Source: Candidatus Burkholderia humilis
GTDB lineage: Bacteria; Pseudomonadota; Gammaproteobacteria; Burkholderiales; Burkholderiaceae
DNA length: 64,000 nucleotides
Direction: 5' to 3'
Assembly: GCA_001184405.1 (NCBI GenBank)
Contig: LFMX01000005.1
Span: 1 to 64,000, forward strand
Part shown: piece after piece, positions 40,645 to 50,056 of the stretch
Numbering within the stretch: the first letter of the stretch is position 1
How the letters are laid out: every line of letters starts with the position of its first letter
Made by a program: the position numbers and the translations under genes
The notes under the pieces: generated by a model
The model's input: only the letters and a program-made list of their open reading frames with translations
What the model was told of the DNA's origin: nothing
Databases searched by the model: none

Positions 40645-42087
40645 ATGGAACTCGCTATGTTTCTTCTTCGCATTGGAGGGGCGACCTCCGACACCCCTCT
40701 CCATAAACAAATCTATGAGCAGCTGGCTTTTCAAATCGAGAAGGGTGAGTTGGCAGATGGTTACCGGTTACCGTCATCGAGAACGTTAGCCAAAGAACTG
40801 GGTATTCCAGGGGACCGGTCGTTTTAGCGTACGAGGAGCTTTGTACGAAAGGTCTTTGCGTGAGCCATGTTGTTGGAAGAGGTACGACGGTTCAATGCAA
40901 GGAAGTTCGAAATGAAAACGTGCGTCAAGAACCTCTTATTGAAAGACCGTATCACGTCGAAGGAGATTTAGAGGGACTTGATCGCAGTGATGTCGATCCG
41001 AGATCAATCTCATTACTTTCGAGCATAGCCGATATTGACCATCTGCCAATTATCCACATGCGACGTGCTTTTGACCGGGTTTTACGATCGTCGAACCAGC
41101 TTCGGTCCTTTTCGGAGAGCGCTGGTGACCCCGATCTTAGGGCGGATATATGTAGGCAGCTACTCCCCGAAAGGGGTATCCACGTGACGCCAGACCAAGG
41201 TACTGATCGTACCTGGCACCCAGTATGGTTCACTATTGATAGCCATGCATCTCACTGGGCAGTCAAGACAAATACACTTCGGCGTGCCAGGATATCTGAA
41301 TCTGGTAAGAAACTTTGAACGTTTTGGTTTTAGGACGGTGGAACATTCAGTTGACGGCGACGGAGTGAAATTGGATTATCGATACATGAAACCGGGCGAT
41401 ATCGTCTACCTCATGCCAGAGCACCATTTCCCTCAGTGCGTCACATTGAATGCTGAACGTAGGGCGCTGCTTGAACGGCATTCACGCGAGCGAAACATCT
41501 TCATCATTGAAGACGACTACGATGGTGAATTCTATTATGATCGCCGCCCGATGCCAGCTTTAAAAGCTGATTCAAGTTGGTCCCAAATCATCTATATTGG
41601 CACATTTTCAAAAACACTATTTAATAGTTTGCGTCTGGGGTATGTCGTGGCCACGCCGAAATTTATTCGTTCATTTGCAGGCCTGCATTGGGCGCTATCT
41701 CGCGGCACGAGCGGTTTAACCCAGCGCTGGGTGCACGAACTCATAGAAGCAGATGTATTGAATCGCCATGTACAAAGGATGCGGAGTGTGTACTGTCGGA
41801 AGCGGGACGCTATTGCGGAGTTCATCGCAAAGGAATTTCCACAGTGGAAATTCAGGATACTAAAGGGCGGGTTGCAATTTTTCATTGACACTGGAGATCG
41901 CCGAGTAGTCGAGAGCTTCCTAGCGCTGTGCAAAAGGCGAGCGTTGAACGTCGCGCATCCGGATCAGTATTGCAGTCATCTGAATGGAGAAAACAGGGTC
42001 GCCGACACGTTCCTGATCATCGGGTTCGGCGCATCCTCTTTGCCGAGCATTCTTTCGGCCCTTGCGGAAATCAAAGCCGATCTTTAG
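40645..42087 (+). pseudogene. MocR-type (GntR HTH + aminotransferase) regulator, frameshifted
   Basis: The N-terminal winged helix TPLHKQIYEQLAFQIEKGEL then GYRLPSSRTLAKELGI breaks near 40811. The next frame has PVVLAYEELCTKGLCVSHVV and the linker to about 41218. The third frame carries the aminotransferase fold: VLIVPGTQYGSLLIAMHL, MKPGDIVYLMPEHHFPQCVT, IFIIEDDYDGEFYYDRRPMP, IYIGTFSKTLFNSLRLGYVV with the PLP lysine. Two indels restore about 480 residues. It is divergent from the cargo genes, which it presumably activates. Confidence 0.78.
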
Positions 42088-42176
42088 TTTTTAGCTTGTT
42101 AAGCGCCGGTCTGCAAGGACGACGGATCTTTGCTTGTGCGAAAGAAAGTCTCGCAGGCACGGTTTAACCACGGTCG

Positions 42177-44142
42177 TCAAATCGACTGGCCCCGGCGCTC
42201 CATCTCCCACGATGCCCACGTCCCGCTCATCGTTACGGCGACCTGTTGCCCCAGCCGCTGCTCGATCACGGGCTTCCACGGCACGAGACTGAAGCCCAAC
42301 CCATCATCGAGCGTGGCGTAGCGTCCGCTGGCGAGCATCACACTGCGCCGATAGATACCGGTCGCGCGTTGTCCGTCTACCATCGGCCGATACGCCAAAC
42401 CGGTCTCGGCCGCCATTGTCCGCGCAACCTCGCTCACCTCCCGATCCCGCAGAGTCGCGAGCAAGTTACGGACGAGCGACACGCGTGAGCCATGACGTTC
42501 GGCAAGCCCTATGCTGGCGAGAAACTCTGCCCGGTGTTCCAGCGCCTTCCTCACTTCGTCGCCGAAGCCTTGGACGCCCAATCGCTTGCCGCCATCGATC
42601 AGTTGCTGGTCCAACCACGTCGCTCCGATCGCACGCATTTGCCGCTCGATGGGGAGATGTGATTTCAGCTCGACCGCCACGCTGCCCAGCCGTCTCGCAT
42701 CATAGCGTCGCCCCTGCTCGGGGAGATCGTCGGGGACCTTCCACAGGGTTCGACGATGCCGGCGCGACGCAAGACCTCCAACCTTCGCACATGGGCTGCG
42801 ACGACTTCCTGCGGATCCCGATCGGGCGTCGCCTGGCCACATGCGATCGCGAGATGATGGTTGGTGCGATACAGCCCCTCGCTTGCCAACACGACGATGT
42901 TGCGATCCGTCGCGCGAACGTCGGCGGATCCCTTGACGTCCACTACCGCGCCGACCGGATAGTTGGACAGCTCGTCGCGCGCGTTGAGAACGACATAATG
43001 GCCCTTGTCGTCCACACCATCGATGATGAGGATAACCACGATCGTGCAGCGCGTCGGCCAGCCCTTTGGTGATGACGCGCCCGGTGATCGTCCGGTCCTG
43101 CTCTCCGGGCTCGAAGATGGCCAATTCGCGCGGCTGCCCCCGCATCGCACGCTGCATCGTACGGATGATGTCGCCACGCTCGCCGAGCGTACGAAGCGTC
43201 TTCTCCGCGTCGGCATGCACCGTCCAGTCGCCGAGGCGGCGTTCCTCCGCCAACCCCATGCGCTGCAGATGCTGAAGTCGGCCGACCAGCAGCAGGCGAT
43301 GGCGTTGCAGGTCCGTTTCGTTGAGCCGTGCGATCGGCACGCGTCGCCTCATCCGCCACCCGTTGCAGCGTGCGATCCAGGCTCGTCCAACGCTCCTGCT
43401 CGACCTCGCGTCGCAGTGTCTGCTCGATCTCCAGCTCCGTGCGCGGCCCCAGCCATTCCGTCGCCAGTTCGGCGGCCCGATGGCGGAAGCCATCGGCAAT
43501 ATAGTCGCTCGAGATGATGAGGTCGCTGCCGATATCGTCACGGCTCCGCACGATGACGTGCGTGTGGGGATTGTCGGTGTTCCAGTGATCGACCGCCACC
43601 CACTCCAGCCGGGTTCCCAGATCGGCTTCCATCCGCGTCATGAGGTGACGGGTGTAGGTCCGCAGATCGTCCAGCGCGGCACCGTCCTTGGGCGCCACGA
43701 TGAAGCGGAAATGATGCCGATCGTCGACGCAGCGTCCCTTGAAGCTGTCGAGATCCGCTGCATCGGTTTGCGGTCCATAGGCCCGTCCAGGATCACCGTC
43801 GCGGCCCACGCCGTCGCGCTCGACATAGCAGAGATGCTTGGCGAGGGATTGGGGGCTGGCCTGTCGATGGTTGACCAGCAAGGTCTTGATGGTGACCCGC
43901 CGCGAAAAGGGCGTCAGCGACTGGCCGGCGAAGCGAGCGGCGGTGTGGCCGCGACCGAGCCGTGAGCCTGGTCTGCGGCCCGTGGGACGCCCCTTGCCGG
44001 TGGTCAACGCGGGGCGACGCACTGCCGACTTCCCACCGGCCTTGCCGACCTGTTTGAGCACCTGGGACACATAGCTTCGACCCCGGTTCTTCGGGGCGCC
44101 GTGGCGCGCGCGGAAATCATCGTCGCGTCGATCGCTCATCAT
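42177..44142 (-). pseudogene. Relaxase/mobilisation nuclease with DUF3363 domain, frameshifted
   Basis: From ATG 44142: basic N terminus, RGRSYVSQVLKQVGKAGGK, LAKHLCYVERDGVGRDGDPG, HHFRFIVAPKDGAALDDLRT, then the metal-binding His triad in VDHWNTDNPHTHVIVR. Breaks lie near 43340, 43045 and 42735. The other frames carry ARLNETDLQRHRLLLVGRLQ, LIIDGVDDKGHYVVLNARDE and RQMRAIGATWLDQQLIDGGK (DUF3363) to 42177. The relaxase nicks oriT and pilots the strand; restored length is about 650 residues. Confidence 0.82.
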
Positions 44143-44527
44143 CCTGTCTCCAGAGAGTCACGGCGGGGACAGGCGTACGCGGCACGCGTGACGGCCCCGG
44201 TAGGAAGCGCTTTAGCGCTCCACGCAGCACGGTGTGGACGACCCGCAGTGCCGTCTTCCCCCATGTGCAGACAGGTTTTCGACGCGGCCCGGTGCCGCAT
44301 CCTTTTGTCTTGCCTTCCGCTTTCGCCTTCTGCCTTCCGGCTCGGACTGCGTTCTGCCTTGCCGAAGGCCGCGAGCGACGGCCATCCGGCCGGTGCATGC
44401 ACAGCGCGACGTCTGCACACGGGAAACGTGCGGCCAGCGCACGCCGGGTCTGCGCGACGCGACCGGCGACGGTCGGCTCGATGACACACGGTTGGCGTGC
44501 GTGAGCGCGGTGCATGATCGCTCTCAT
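44117..44527 (-). CDS. Arg-rich hypothetical protein between traF and relaxase
   Basis: 136 residues from ATG 44527, which overlaps the traF stop by ATGA. The 3' end overlaps the relaxase start by 26 bp. The composition is strongly basic (RPSARQNAVRAGRQKAKAEG), without a recognised domain. The ATGA coupling argues for a real or formerly real gene; the composition and possible frameshifts argue that the present sequence may be out of frame in part. Confidence 0.35.
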   Translation of the reverse strand: MRAIMHRAHARQPCVIEPTVAGRVAQTRRALAARFPCADVALCMHRPDGRRSRPSARQNAVRAGRQKAKAEGKTKGCGTGPRRKPVCTWGKTALRVVHTVLRGALKRFLPGPSRVPRTPVPAVTLWRQDDERSTRR

Positions 44528-45099
44528 CGACGTGTCTCCAGCCAGATCGGATGCGCTATGCCGAGCACGTCGGAGACATGGACCGGGCCGAAATAACGGC
44601 TGTCGAACGACGCGGGACTGGTCGTGCCGGGCAGGAAGAGTTCGCCCGGTTCCAGCTGCCGGCATTGCCGCCAGGACGGCAGCGGACGACCCCTGCGGTC
44701 GGCGGCCAGGACAGCGGCCATCGATGCGCACGTGGTGATCGGCGATGCACACGGCCTGCGGCGCGATCGCGGCAATGCGCTTGAGCAGCCGGACATGCGC
44801 AGGCAGGTAGCCGCGCTGCGCCGCCAGTGCGGCGGTCTCGGCCTGCAGCGAGACCAGCACGATGCTGTTCACGGGCGGCACAGGCGTCGCCGAGCCAGTC
44901 CGGTGATCGAGCGGTTCTGCGATACCAGCCGACCGGCACGCTGTCCGAGGCGTTGTAGGTCAGTCGTGGTATGGGCCGCAGCGTGGCAGGCACAAAGGAG
45001 GTCCATGCGAGCGCCGCCAGACCGCTGATGGACAAGGAGCACCAGAGCGATGCGAACGCGTCGGCACGACGACGTGTTCGATGCGTAGAACGGCGTCAT
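44524..45099 (-). pseudogene. traF: TraF-type S26 signal peptidase, frameshifted
   Basis: ATG 45099, then in shifting frames: ISGLAALAWTSFVPATLRPI, LTYNASDSVPVGWYRR (catalytic Ser region), AALAAQRGYLPAHVRLLKRI (catalytic Lys region), APQAVCIADHHVRIDG, RPLPSWRQCRQLEPGELFLP, SFDSRYFGPVHVSDVLGIAH. At least four indels. In P-type systems TraF matures and cyclises the TrbC pilin. Start and stop both show ATGA overlaps with neighbours. Confidence 0.76.
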
Positions 45100-45296
45100 G
45101 GCATCGTCCTCGTGAACGGACGACGGGCGGTGAGCGCATGTCGGATATCAGCCCCTGTCCGTCGTGCAGCGAGCCCGCGATCGAAGCGATGAAGGCCTGC
45201 TCGGATGATGGCTGATGCGCGGTCGCGCCGCAGATTGGCGCCAAGAAGCAAGTCTGTCGGCCGCACATCGCCATTTCGTGTGCTTTGTACCTTCAT
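45096..45296 (-). CDS. Short hypothetical protein between RHH gene and traF
   Basis: 66 residues (VQSTRNGDVRPTDLLLGANL then RRDRASAIIRAGLHRFDRGL). ATG 45296 overlaps the upstream stop and its own stop overlaps the traF start, both as ATGA. A longer DUF2840-type gene normally occupies this place in related elements; this may be a shrunken replacement or an internally deleted, frameshifted form. I do not recognise the sequence. Confidence 0.4.
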   Translation of the reverse strand: MKVQSTRNGDVRPTDLLLGANLRRDRASAIIRAGLHRFDRGLAARRTGADIRHALTARRPFTRTMP

Positions 45297-45544
45297 GACG
45301 TCTTCTCCGGAAACTCGCGCTTCAGCAGATCGCGCAGTAACTCGGCGACAGTCATGCCTTGCGTGAACGCCGACACCTTGATGCGCGCGCGCAGTGCCGG
45401 CGTGATGTCGAGCGTCAGGCGTGCGGTATAGAGATCGCCTTTCTGGATGCCATTCCCGTCGCCTTGGCGGATCCAGGCTTCGGCATGCGGATCGGCCTGT
45501 GGACGCGCGCCGATGGCCCTGCGTTTGCCGTGCGCAAGGGTCAT
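45293..45544 (-). CDS. Small RHH-like partner of ParA
   Basis: I chose ATG 45544 because it overlaps the parA stop as ATGA; a GTG at 45553 would add three residues. The product has about 83 residues: a basic N terminus, then LYTARLTLDITPALRARIKV then AFTQGMTVAELLRDLLKREF, a ribbon-helix-helix pattern. Proteins of this kind next to ParA bind the partition or promoter site. Intact. Confidence 0.7.
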   Translation of the reverse strand: MTLAHGKRRAIGARPQADPHAEAWIRQGDGNGIQKGDLYTARLTLDITPALRARIKVSAFTQGMTVAELLRDLLKREFPEKTS

Positions 45545-46245
45545 AGCGGCCACCGCAAAAGCTCGTCGGTCAGCACCGTGATTTCGCGGGCGGCCGCACT
45601 GTCGGGCGCGGTCTCATGCGCGAGCCGGCCGCCACGCTGTCGGCGAACACGATGCGCTGGCGCACTTCGGCACGCAGCGCCGGCAGTGACTGATCGGCGA
45701 GCGACAGTCGGGCCTCCCGCCCGATGATCGTTGTGCCAACGCGCCGATTGATCACGAACGCCGCGCGAAGCGACGGCCGAAACACCTGCGCTTCCCGGAT
45801 CAGCGACACCATTTCGGCAGAGGCCCACAGGTCATAGGGACTGGGCTGCACGGGAATCAGGACGTGACCGGCCGCGAGCAGCGCGGAGCGCGCGAGGGCG
45901 GCGATGCGCGGCGATGCGCGGCGATGCGCGGCGATGCGCGGCGATGCGCGGCGATGCGCGGCGATGCGCGGCGATGCGCGGCGGCCCGTCGATGATGACG
46001 TGATCGGCCCACCGGGCCAGCTCCGGCGCTTCCTGATGCAAGGTTTCGCGTGCGAGCCCCATGGTGCTGAACAGACGCGGCAGGCCCTGCTGGGACCGAC
46101 GCTGCGTCCAGTCCAGCGACGAACCCTGCGGGTCGGCGTCGAGCAGCACGACGTGCTGACCACGCAGCGCGAGTTCGCCCGCGATATGTGTGGCGAGCGT
46201 CGTCTTGCCGACACCCCCTTTCTGGTTGAGCAGCGCGACAATCAT
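45541..46245 (-). pseudogene. parA: ParA partition ATPase interrupted by a decamer array
   Basis: ATG 46245: MIVALLNQKGGVGKTTLATH (deviant Walker A), VVLLDADPQGSSLDWTQRRS, DHVIIDGPPRIAA. Here the frame enters eight copies of a 10-bp unit (45901-45980) and leaves it one frame off. The rest, SALLAAGHVLIPVQPSPYDL, ASAEMVSLIREAQVFRPSLR, INRRVGTTIIGREARLSLAD, lies in the next frame. A second indel near 45620 precedes the end REITVLTDELLRWPL. ParA moves plasmid or element DNA before division. Confidence 0.8.
45901..45980. repeat. Eight tandem copies of GCGATGCGCG inside parA
   Basis: Eight perfect 10-bp units. With one unit the gene reads DGPPRIAALARSALL without interruption, so seven units were gained. 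Since 70 bp is not a multiple of three the frame is lost; 1, 4, 7 or 10 copies would keep it. The array is translated as repeated RIAAHRRASP. Confidence 0.9.
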
Positions 46246-46458
46246 GGCGCAGCCCTCCCGATCGATCCAGCAAGCCGGAATGTGCAGCGATATTCGGGTC
46301 TCTGGACGCTGTTTTCGGGGTGGTGAGCCGCGTGCATTTCGAGCGTTACGGAGGTTGTCCACTGAACGCGTGCGGACCTACTATCTATCTAGATATTGAG
46401 TTAGATAAGTTAAGGGCTGCGCAAGTCTTTGTTGCGATGGAGTTTTCGGGCGTTTCGC

Positions 46459-46498
46459 ACGCCTGATAGCACGATACTGCGTACGCCTGATAGCACGA
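46459..46498. repeat. Two iteron-like repeats downstream of repA
   Basis: ACGCCTGATAGCACGA occurs at 46459-46474 and 46483-46498, a 24-bp period. Next to it (46501-46530) stand TATTCACAG, TTGTCCACAG and TTATCCCC, resembling DnaA boxes. The position just past the repA stop fits the replication origin of the element. Confidence 0.65.
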
Positions 46499-46522
46499 GG
46501 CTATTCACAGCTTGTCCACAGC

Positions 46523-47391
46523 TTATCCCCGTGCCGTCTGAGGCACGGGCCGGAAGGTCAGCCATTCCACACCGGTGTCGGACCTCCACTCGACGCCGAG
46601 CACATAGCCAGGCAGCGACTGCCGCACGGCGAGCGCGCGCAGATCGCAGGCGAAGTCGGAGGGCTTCGCGGTGCTGCCTGACTTCTGGTAGAGATGCCGG
46701 AAGTCGAACTGCCAGCCATGGTCCTGCCGCCCGCCATGCTTGCGTACCAGACGGTAGAGCCATCGCTCGATACCGCCCGTCAGCCGGAAATAGGCCGGGT
46801 CGATGGTCAGGACCAGGGCGGCGTCGAGCACGCCGGCATAGAACCAGTCGGGCAGGATCAGCTCGATGCCCAGCGGGACGCCACGGGCGTCGGTCCGTTC
46901 CTTCCTTCCACTCGTTGATCCACGAGAAGCGGTGCAGGCGCCGTCCGGTCGTCTCGCGGATGGAGGTGGCCCGTGGTCGATTGCAGGCGATCCAACGCCG
47001 CCTTGAGGCGCTGATAGTCGCGCAGTGACGTACCACGTCCGATGAAGCGCAGGATCTCGTAGGGCGTGGCGCGTATCAGCCGCGAGGTGGGCAGGCCTGC
47101 GTCCTTCGCCTCGACGATCTGCGAGGCCGCCCAGATGAGGATGTCCGCATCCCAGATCGTCGCGATGCCGTGCTCGGCCGTTCCCTCCACGCAGATCGTG
47201 ACGTTGCCGTGGCGAAAGTCGATCGGCGCCGTGCGCCGCGACTTCGCCAGCGAGAAGAACGGATAGGCCATCAGGTCCTGGCTGTCGCGCGGCGCCATGT
47301 CGCCCGGCAGCGCGCGGAACAGATCGAGTTGCTCGCGATCGCGCGACCCATGTCCGGTGCGCATGCGATCAGCGGCCATCACGATAGTCAC
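46523..47391 (-). pseudogene. repA: Replication initiator protein A (RPA family), frameshifted
   Basis: ATG 47391 overlaps the AlpA-type gene stop. Readable blocks: REQLDLFRALPGDMAPRDSQ, DLMAYPFFSLAKSRRTAPID, IWDADILIWAASQIVEAKDA, RATPYEILRFIGRGTSLRDY. Breaks follow near 46975 and near 46880. The end is AALVLTIDPAYFRLTGGIER, RQDHGWQFDFRHLYQKSGST and GVEWRSDTGVEWLTFRPVPQ. This is the initiator usual in alphaproteobacterial conjugative elements with plasmid-like replication. At least two indels. Confidence 0.8.
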
Positions 47392-47654
47392 CTGCGTGGT
47401 GTTTCGGCATATTCGGGATCGGAGGTCGCCTCGTACCTGCGCTGGTCCGCCCAGGCGTCGAGATCGGCGGCGGCGTACATGACGCGCCGGCCGAGCTTGC
47501 GGAACTTCGGACCACCGCCGATCACACGCTGCTTTTCGAGCGTGCGGGGCGACAGGCGCAGATAGGCGGCAGCTTCGTCATTGGTGAGATAGCGCGGCGG
47601 CTGCGCAGACGTATCCGAAACAGCGGCGGCGGGTCGCAAGGGTGCGGGGCGCAT
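47388..47654 (-). CDS. AlpA/excisionase-like helix-turn-helix protein
   Basis: I chose ATG 47654; the frame is open further upstream but without coding character. About 88 residues. PPRYLTNDEAAAYLRLSPRT, KQRVIGGGPKFRKLGRRVMY, AAADLDAWADQRRYEATSD is the MerR-like HTH_17 fold of small excisionase/regulator proteins. It regulates the following repA/parA genes in related elements. Intact. Confidence 0.75.
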   Translation of the reverse strand: MRPAPLRPAAAVSDTSAQPPRYLTNDEAAAYLRLSPRTLEKQRVIGGGPKFRKLGRRVMYAAADLDAWADQRRYEATSDPEYAETPRR

Positions 47655-47776
47655 CGGGTCAGCCTCCATCGGTTGGCATCGCCGACCGCACGAGCGCGGC
47701 CGGATGGAGGCAGTGTCAGGAAAGCGAGGCGTTGCGCGAAGGGTCGTTCTACGGCGCAACAAAACGACCCCCTTCT

Positions 47777-48544
47777 TCATCGATCGGGTTGGATGAGGCA
47801 GCGATAGCCGCCGCGCATCAGCGCACGTCCACGCCGAATCAGACGGCGTACACGTGAGCGCAAGCAATCGGCCGCGACCATCTCGCGACCGAACAATCCT
47901 TCGGCGATCGCGCGCGTCGGGAAGCCGGCAAGCGTGGCGTCGAGCGCCTGCACGGTGTGCATGTCGAGCAACGCGGTGGCGGTGGGTTGCGAACGGGCGA
48001 CCGCCGCCGGCGCATGACCGTCCGCCACCGCCAGCTTGTCCAGCCCGGTCGCGAGCGCCTGGTAGCGCGTGCAGGGCAAGCCGCAGGCGCGTATCGCGTA
48101 GAGATAGGCCATGCCGTCGGCGAGGCCCGGCGCGAGCGCGAGCCGCACACAGCAGCCGGGCCAGGCTGCTGTGAGCACGAGGCGCTTGCCGTCGTGCATG
48201 AGTTGCTTGTGACCGGGAACGTGCCAGAATGCGAAGGCTTCGGCGTCAGGCGGCGGGTCCGCGTCCGGATAAAGCTGTAGCACCTCGTCCGGATAAAGCT
48301 GTAGCACCTCATTAGGATCGGGGAACCAGACGGGATGCGCGTCGCGCGCATCCAGCATGGGGTCTTCGAACAGCCGGAGGCCCCAGGCATGCGCCGCCCC
48401 GGGCCGACGGTGCCGGTTGCGCCAGTCATCGCGGTAGTCGGGATGACGGCGCAGATATTCCCAGGTCAGTCCCAGGGCGTCGAGGTGCAGGATGTAGAGA
48501 TAGGCAGCGCTCGGATACCACGCAGCGATGCTTCGATCGGTCAT
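47777..48544 (-). CDS. DUF2285 domain protein with an 8-residue internal duplication
   Basis: From ATG 48544: AAWYPSAAYLYILHLDALGL then TWEYLRRHPDYRDDW (the N-terminal DUF6499 part), then LVLTAAWPGCCVRLALAPGL and TRAIAEGLFGREMVAADCL with a C-terminal HTH-like end (LRSRVRRLIRRGRALMRGGY). About 255 residues, typical for the element family. DEVLQLYP occurs twice in tandem from a perfect 24-bp duplication; the frame is kept. Role unknown, probably DNA-binding. Confidence 0.75.
   Translation of the reverse strand: MTDRSIAAWYPSAAYLYILHLDALGLTWEYLRRHPDYRDDWRNRHRRPGAAHAWGLRLFEDPMLDARDAHPVWFPDPNEVLQLYPDEVLQLYPDADPPPDAEAFAFWHVPGHKQLMHDGKRLVLTAAWPGCCVRLALAPGLADGMAYLYAIRACGLPCTRYQALATGLDKLAVADGHAPAAVARSQPTATALLDMHTVQALDATLAGFPTRAIAEGLFGREMVAADCLRSRVRRLIRRGRALMRGGYRCLIQPDR
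48263..48310. repeat. 24-bp perfect tandem duplication in the DUF2285 gene
   Basis: The units 48263-48286 and 48287-48310 are identical (start GTCCGGATAAAGC, end GCACCTC). An in-frame duplication of eight codons. Confidence 0.92.
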
Positions 48545-48777
48545 GGCGAACCTCCCGTTCAGAGGGAACGTCGCTATGGACTCCAAAGCATGGCGTCGAT
48601 TGTCCGAATGCGACGGCCGCGCACCGGGGAGCCTGGGCGCGGCATCGAATAGCCTGCCGCACACGCCGTCGCGGATCATGTCGCATTCGATCGAGACGGC
48701 ATGTGTTCGCGGCAACAATATGCATTCAGACTATAACGGCCTCGTTTCAGGCCGAAAAAGTCACAATGCGCGTTTGA

Positions 48778-49128
48778 TCAGTCGGGGATCGAGCCGTCCC
48801 ATTCGGCGAGTTCGGCATATTCGAAGAGTGATCGCGCGGGCTTGAAGTAGCGATCGCGCAGGACCGGCCAACGCCATGGCCCGGCGATACCTGCCAGATC
48901 TGACAGTTTGACAGTCCCCAGCATCGTTATCCCGATCCCGAGATCGATGAGTCCCCAGGCGGTATCGCCGTCGGCGGGGTCGAGTGCGGCGAGGAGCCAG
49001 ATCGCGTGCGCGTCCGGCGTGAACAGTCGCACGACCGGGACCGGGTCGATATCCCGCCCGGCAGCACGAGCCTGGCCGGCAATGAGCAATCGGGCACGCT
49101 CGTCGGCGGTTATCAGGCGTGCACTCAT
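48778..49128 (-). CDS. DUF2958 domain protein
   Basis: I chose ATG 49128 (MSARLITADERARLLIAGQA); the upstream open frame to 49539 is Arg/Pro-rich shadow sequence. 116 residues. PVPVVRLFTPDAHAIWLLAA, DTAWGLIDLGIGITMLGTVK and DRYFKPARSLFEYAELA are the DUF2958 pattern. It is a common cargo/backbone gene in alphaproteobacterial conjugative elements; function unknown. Intact. Confidence 0.78.
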   Translation of the reverse strand: MSARLITADERARLLIAGQARAAGRDIDPVPVVRLFTPDAHAIWLLAALDPADGDTAWGLIDLGIGITMLGTVKLSDLAGIAGPWRWPVLRDRYFKPARSLFEYAELAEWDGSIPD

Positions 49129-49292
49129 CCTCCGCGCCTCCACAAAACCGCCGATCCCCGAATGTGTCTTGCCGCTGAGGCACGATAGCGACAAACAAAA
49201 CGAATGCGTGCGTTCGTGCAAACGCACGGAGACACGAATTGCAAAAACCGGCTTTGCGGAAAACCGCAGAAGCGGAACGGTGCAAGTCATGA

Positions 49293-49541
49293 AAGGCGTG
49301 TGGCCTGAGCCAGGAAGCCTTCTCCGACGTGTCGAGCCGGACCTATATGAGCCTGCTGGAACGCAATCTGAAACGCCCGACGCTGCATAAGCTGAGCGAA
49401 CTCTGTGAGGTGATGGATGTGCACCCGCTGACGCTGTTGACGCTGGCCTATGCCGGTGACAGCACGCGCAAGGCCGATGCGCTCCTGGCGCAGGTGCGTC
49501 GGGAGTTGGCGGCGCTTCTTGGCGGACATGGCGCGCCATAG
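49293..49541 (+). pseudogene. XRE-family regulator lacking its N terminus
   Basis: The frame is open only from 49293, after TGA at 49290: KACGLSQEAFSDVSSRTYMS, LERNLKRPTLHKLSELCEVM, VHPLTLLTLAYAG. This is the standard Cro/CI HTH of small regulators in these elements, but the first helix and start codon are missing. The only in-frame start is GTG 49329, inside the HTH. An upstream GTGCGTT-N5-AACGCAC hairpin (about 49207-49227) could be the old operator. Confidence 0.6.
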
Positions 49542-49544
49542 GCG

Positions 49545-49860
49545 CAGCGCGCGGCGGAGAACTCCGCCGCCGAGGTGTCTCGCCGCGTCGGACGGGACAC
49601 CGGGGCCGATGTCAATCGGCCTGCTGGGGGCGGCTGCGTGACCAGATCAGGTCGTGGGCGCCGTTCTCGCCTTCGATGAGGCGGGCGTAGACGGTCGAGG
49701 GGAAGCTCGGATCATCCAGTGTCACCGAGAGATAGGCCCGCTCGGCCTTGCTGACCTTGCGCCATGCCACGCCGATATCGCGTAGCCACCGGGCGAGGCG
49801 TAGGAGCGCCCCGCCAGGATGCACAACGATCAAGGAACGCATGGGTGCGACCGGCTTTTC
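49545..49860. repeat. Long direct repeat, copy 1 (internally deleted DUF736 locus)
   Basis: This matches 53485-54110 in the same orientation: the shared left end GTGTC-CGCCGCGTCGG, the DUF736 C-terminal coding, and the leader coding [11 protein letters not shown]. About 250-280 bp in the middle, including the DUF736 start, are missing here. The two copies flank the helicase pseudogene. Confidence 0.75.
49612..49779 (-). pseudogene. DUF736 protein, C-terminal fragment (copy 1)
   Basis: Encodes [20 protein letters not shown] then [20 protein letters not shown] and [11 protein letters not shown], identical in pattern to the DUF736 end in copy 2. The N-terminal half (MANIGTF... region) is deleted and replaced by fused upstream leader sequence. 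It shows what the end of the second copy should look like without its 2-bp insertion. Confidence 0.75.
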
Positions 49861-50056
49861 GAAGCCGGTGGAGTGACGAAACACTCCGTGCTTTTCTGGC
49901 GTCGCAAACCGCTTGCCACCCTCCGGCGCACGTTTGCTCGCCCGAGCGTATGATCATCTGCCTTCATCGTCACTCGGCATGACATCCAGTGACGTGGTAT
50001 CCCGGTCGCGGCCCCGCGCCATTCAAGGCACAAGGGGGACGCTTGAATAGTCTGTG

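Noticed and set aside
45901-45980. Tandem decamers as a CRISPR array
   Set aside because: The units are directly adjacent with no spacers and lie within parA coding sequence.
48544-48718. N-terminal extension of the DUF2285 protein
   Set aside because: Family N termini start at the MTDRSIAAWYP region; the extension lacks coding character.
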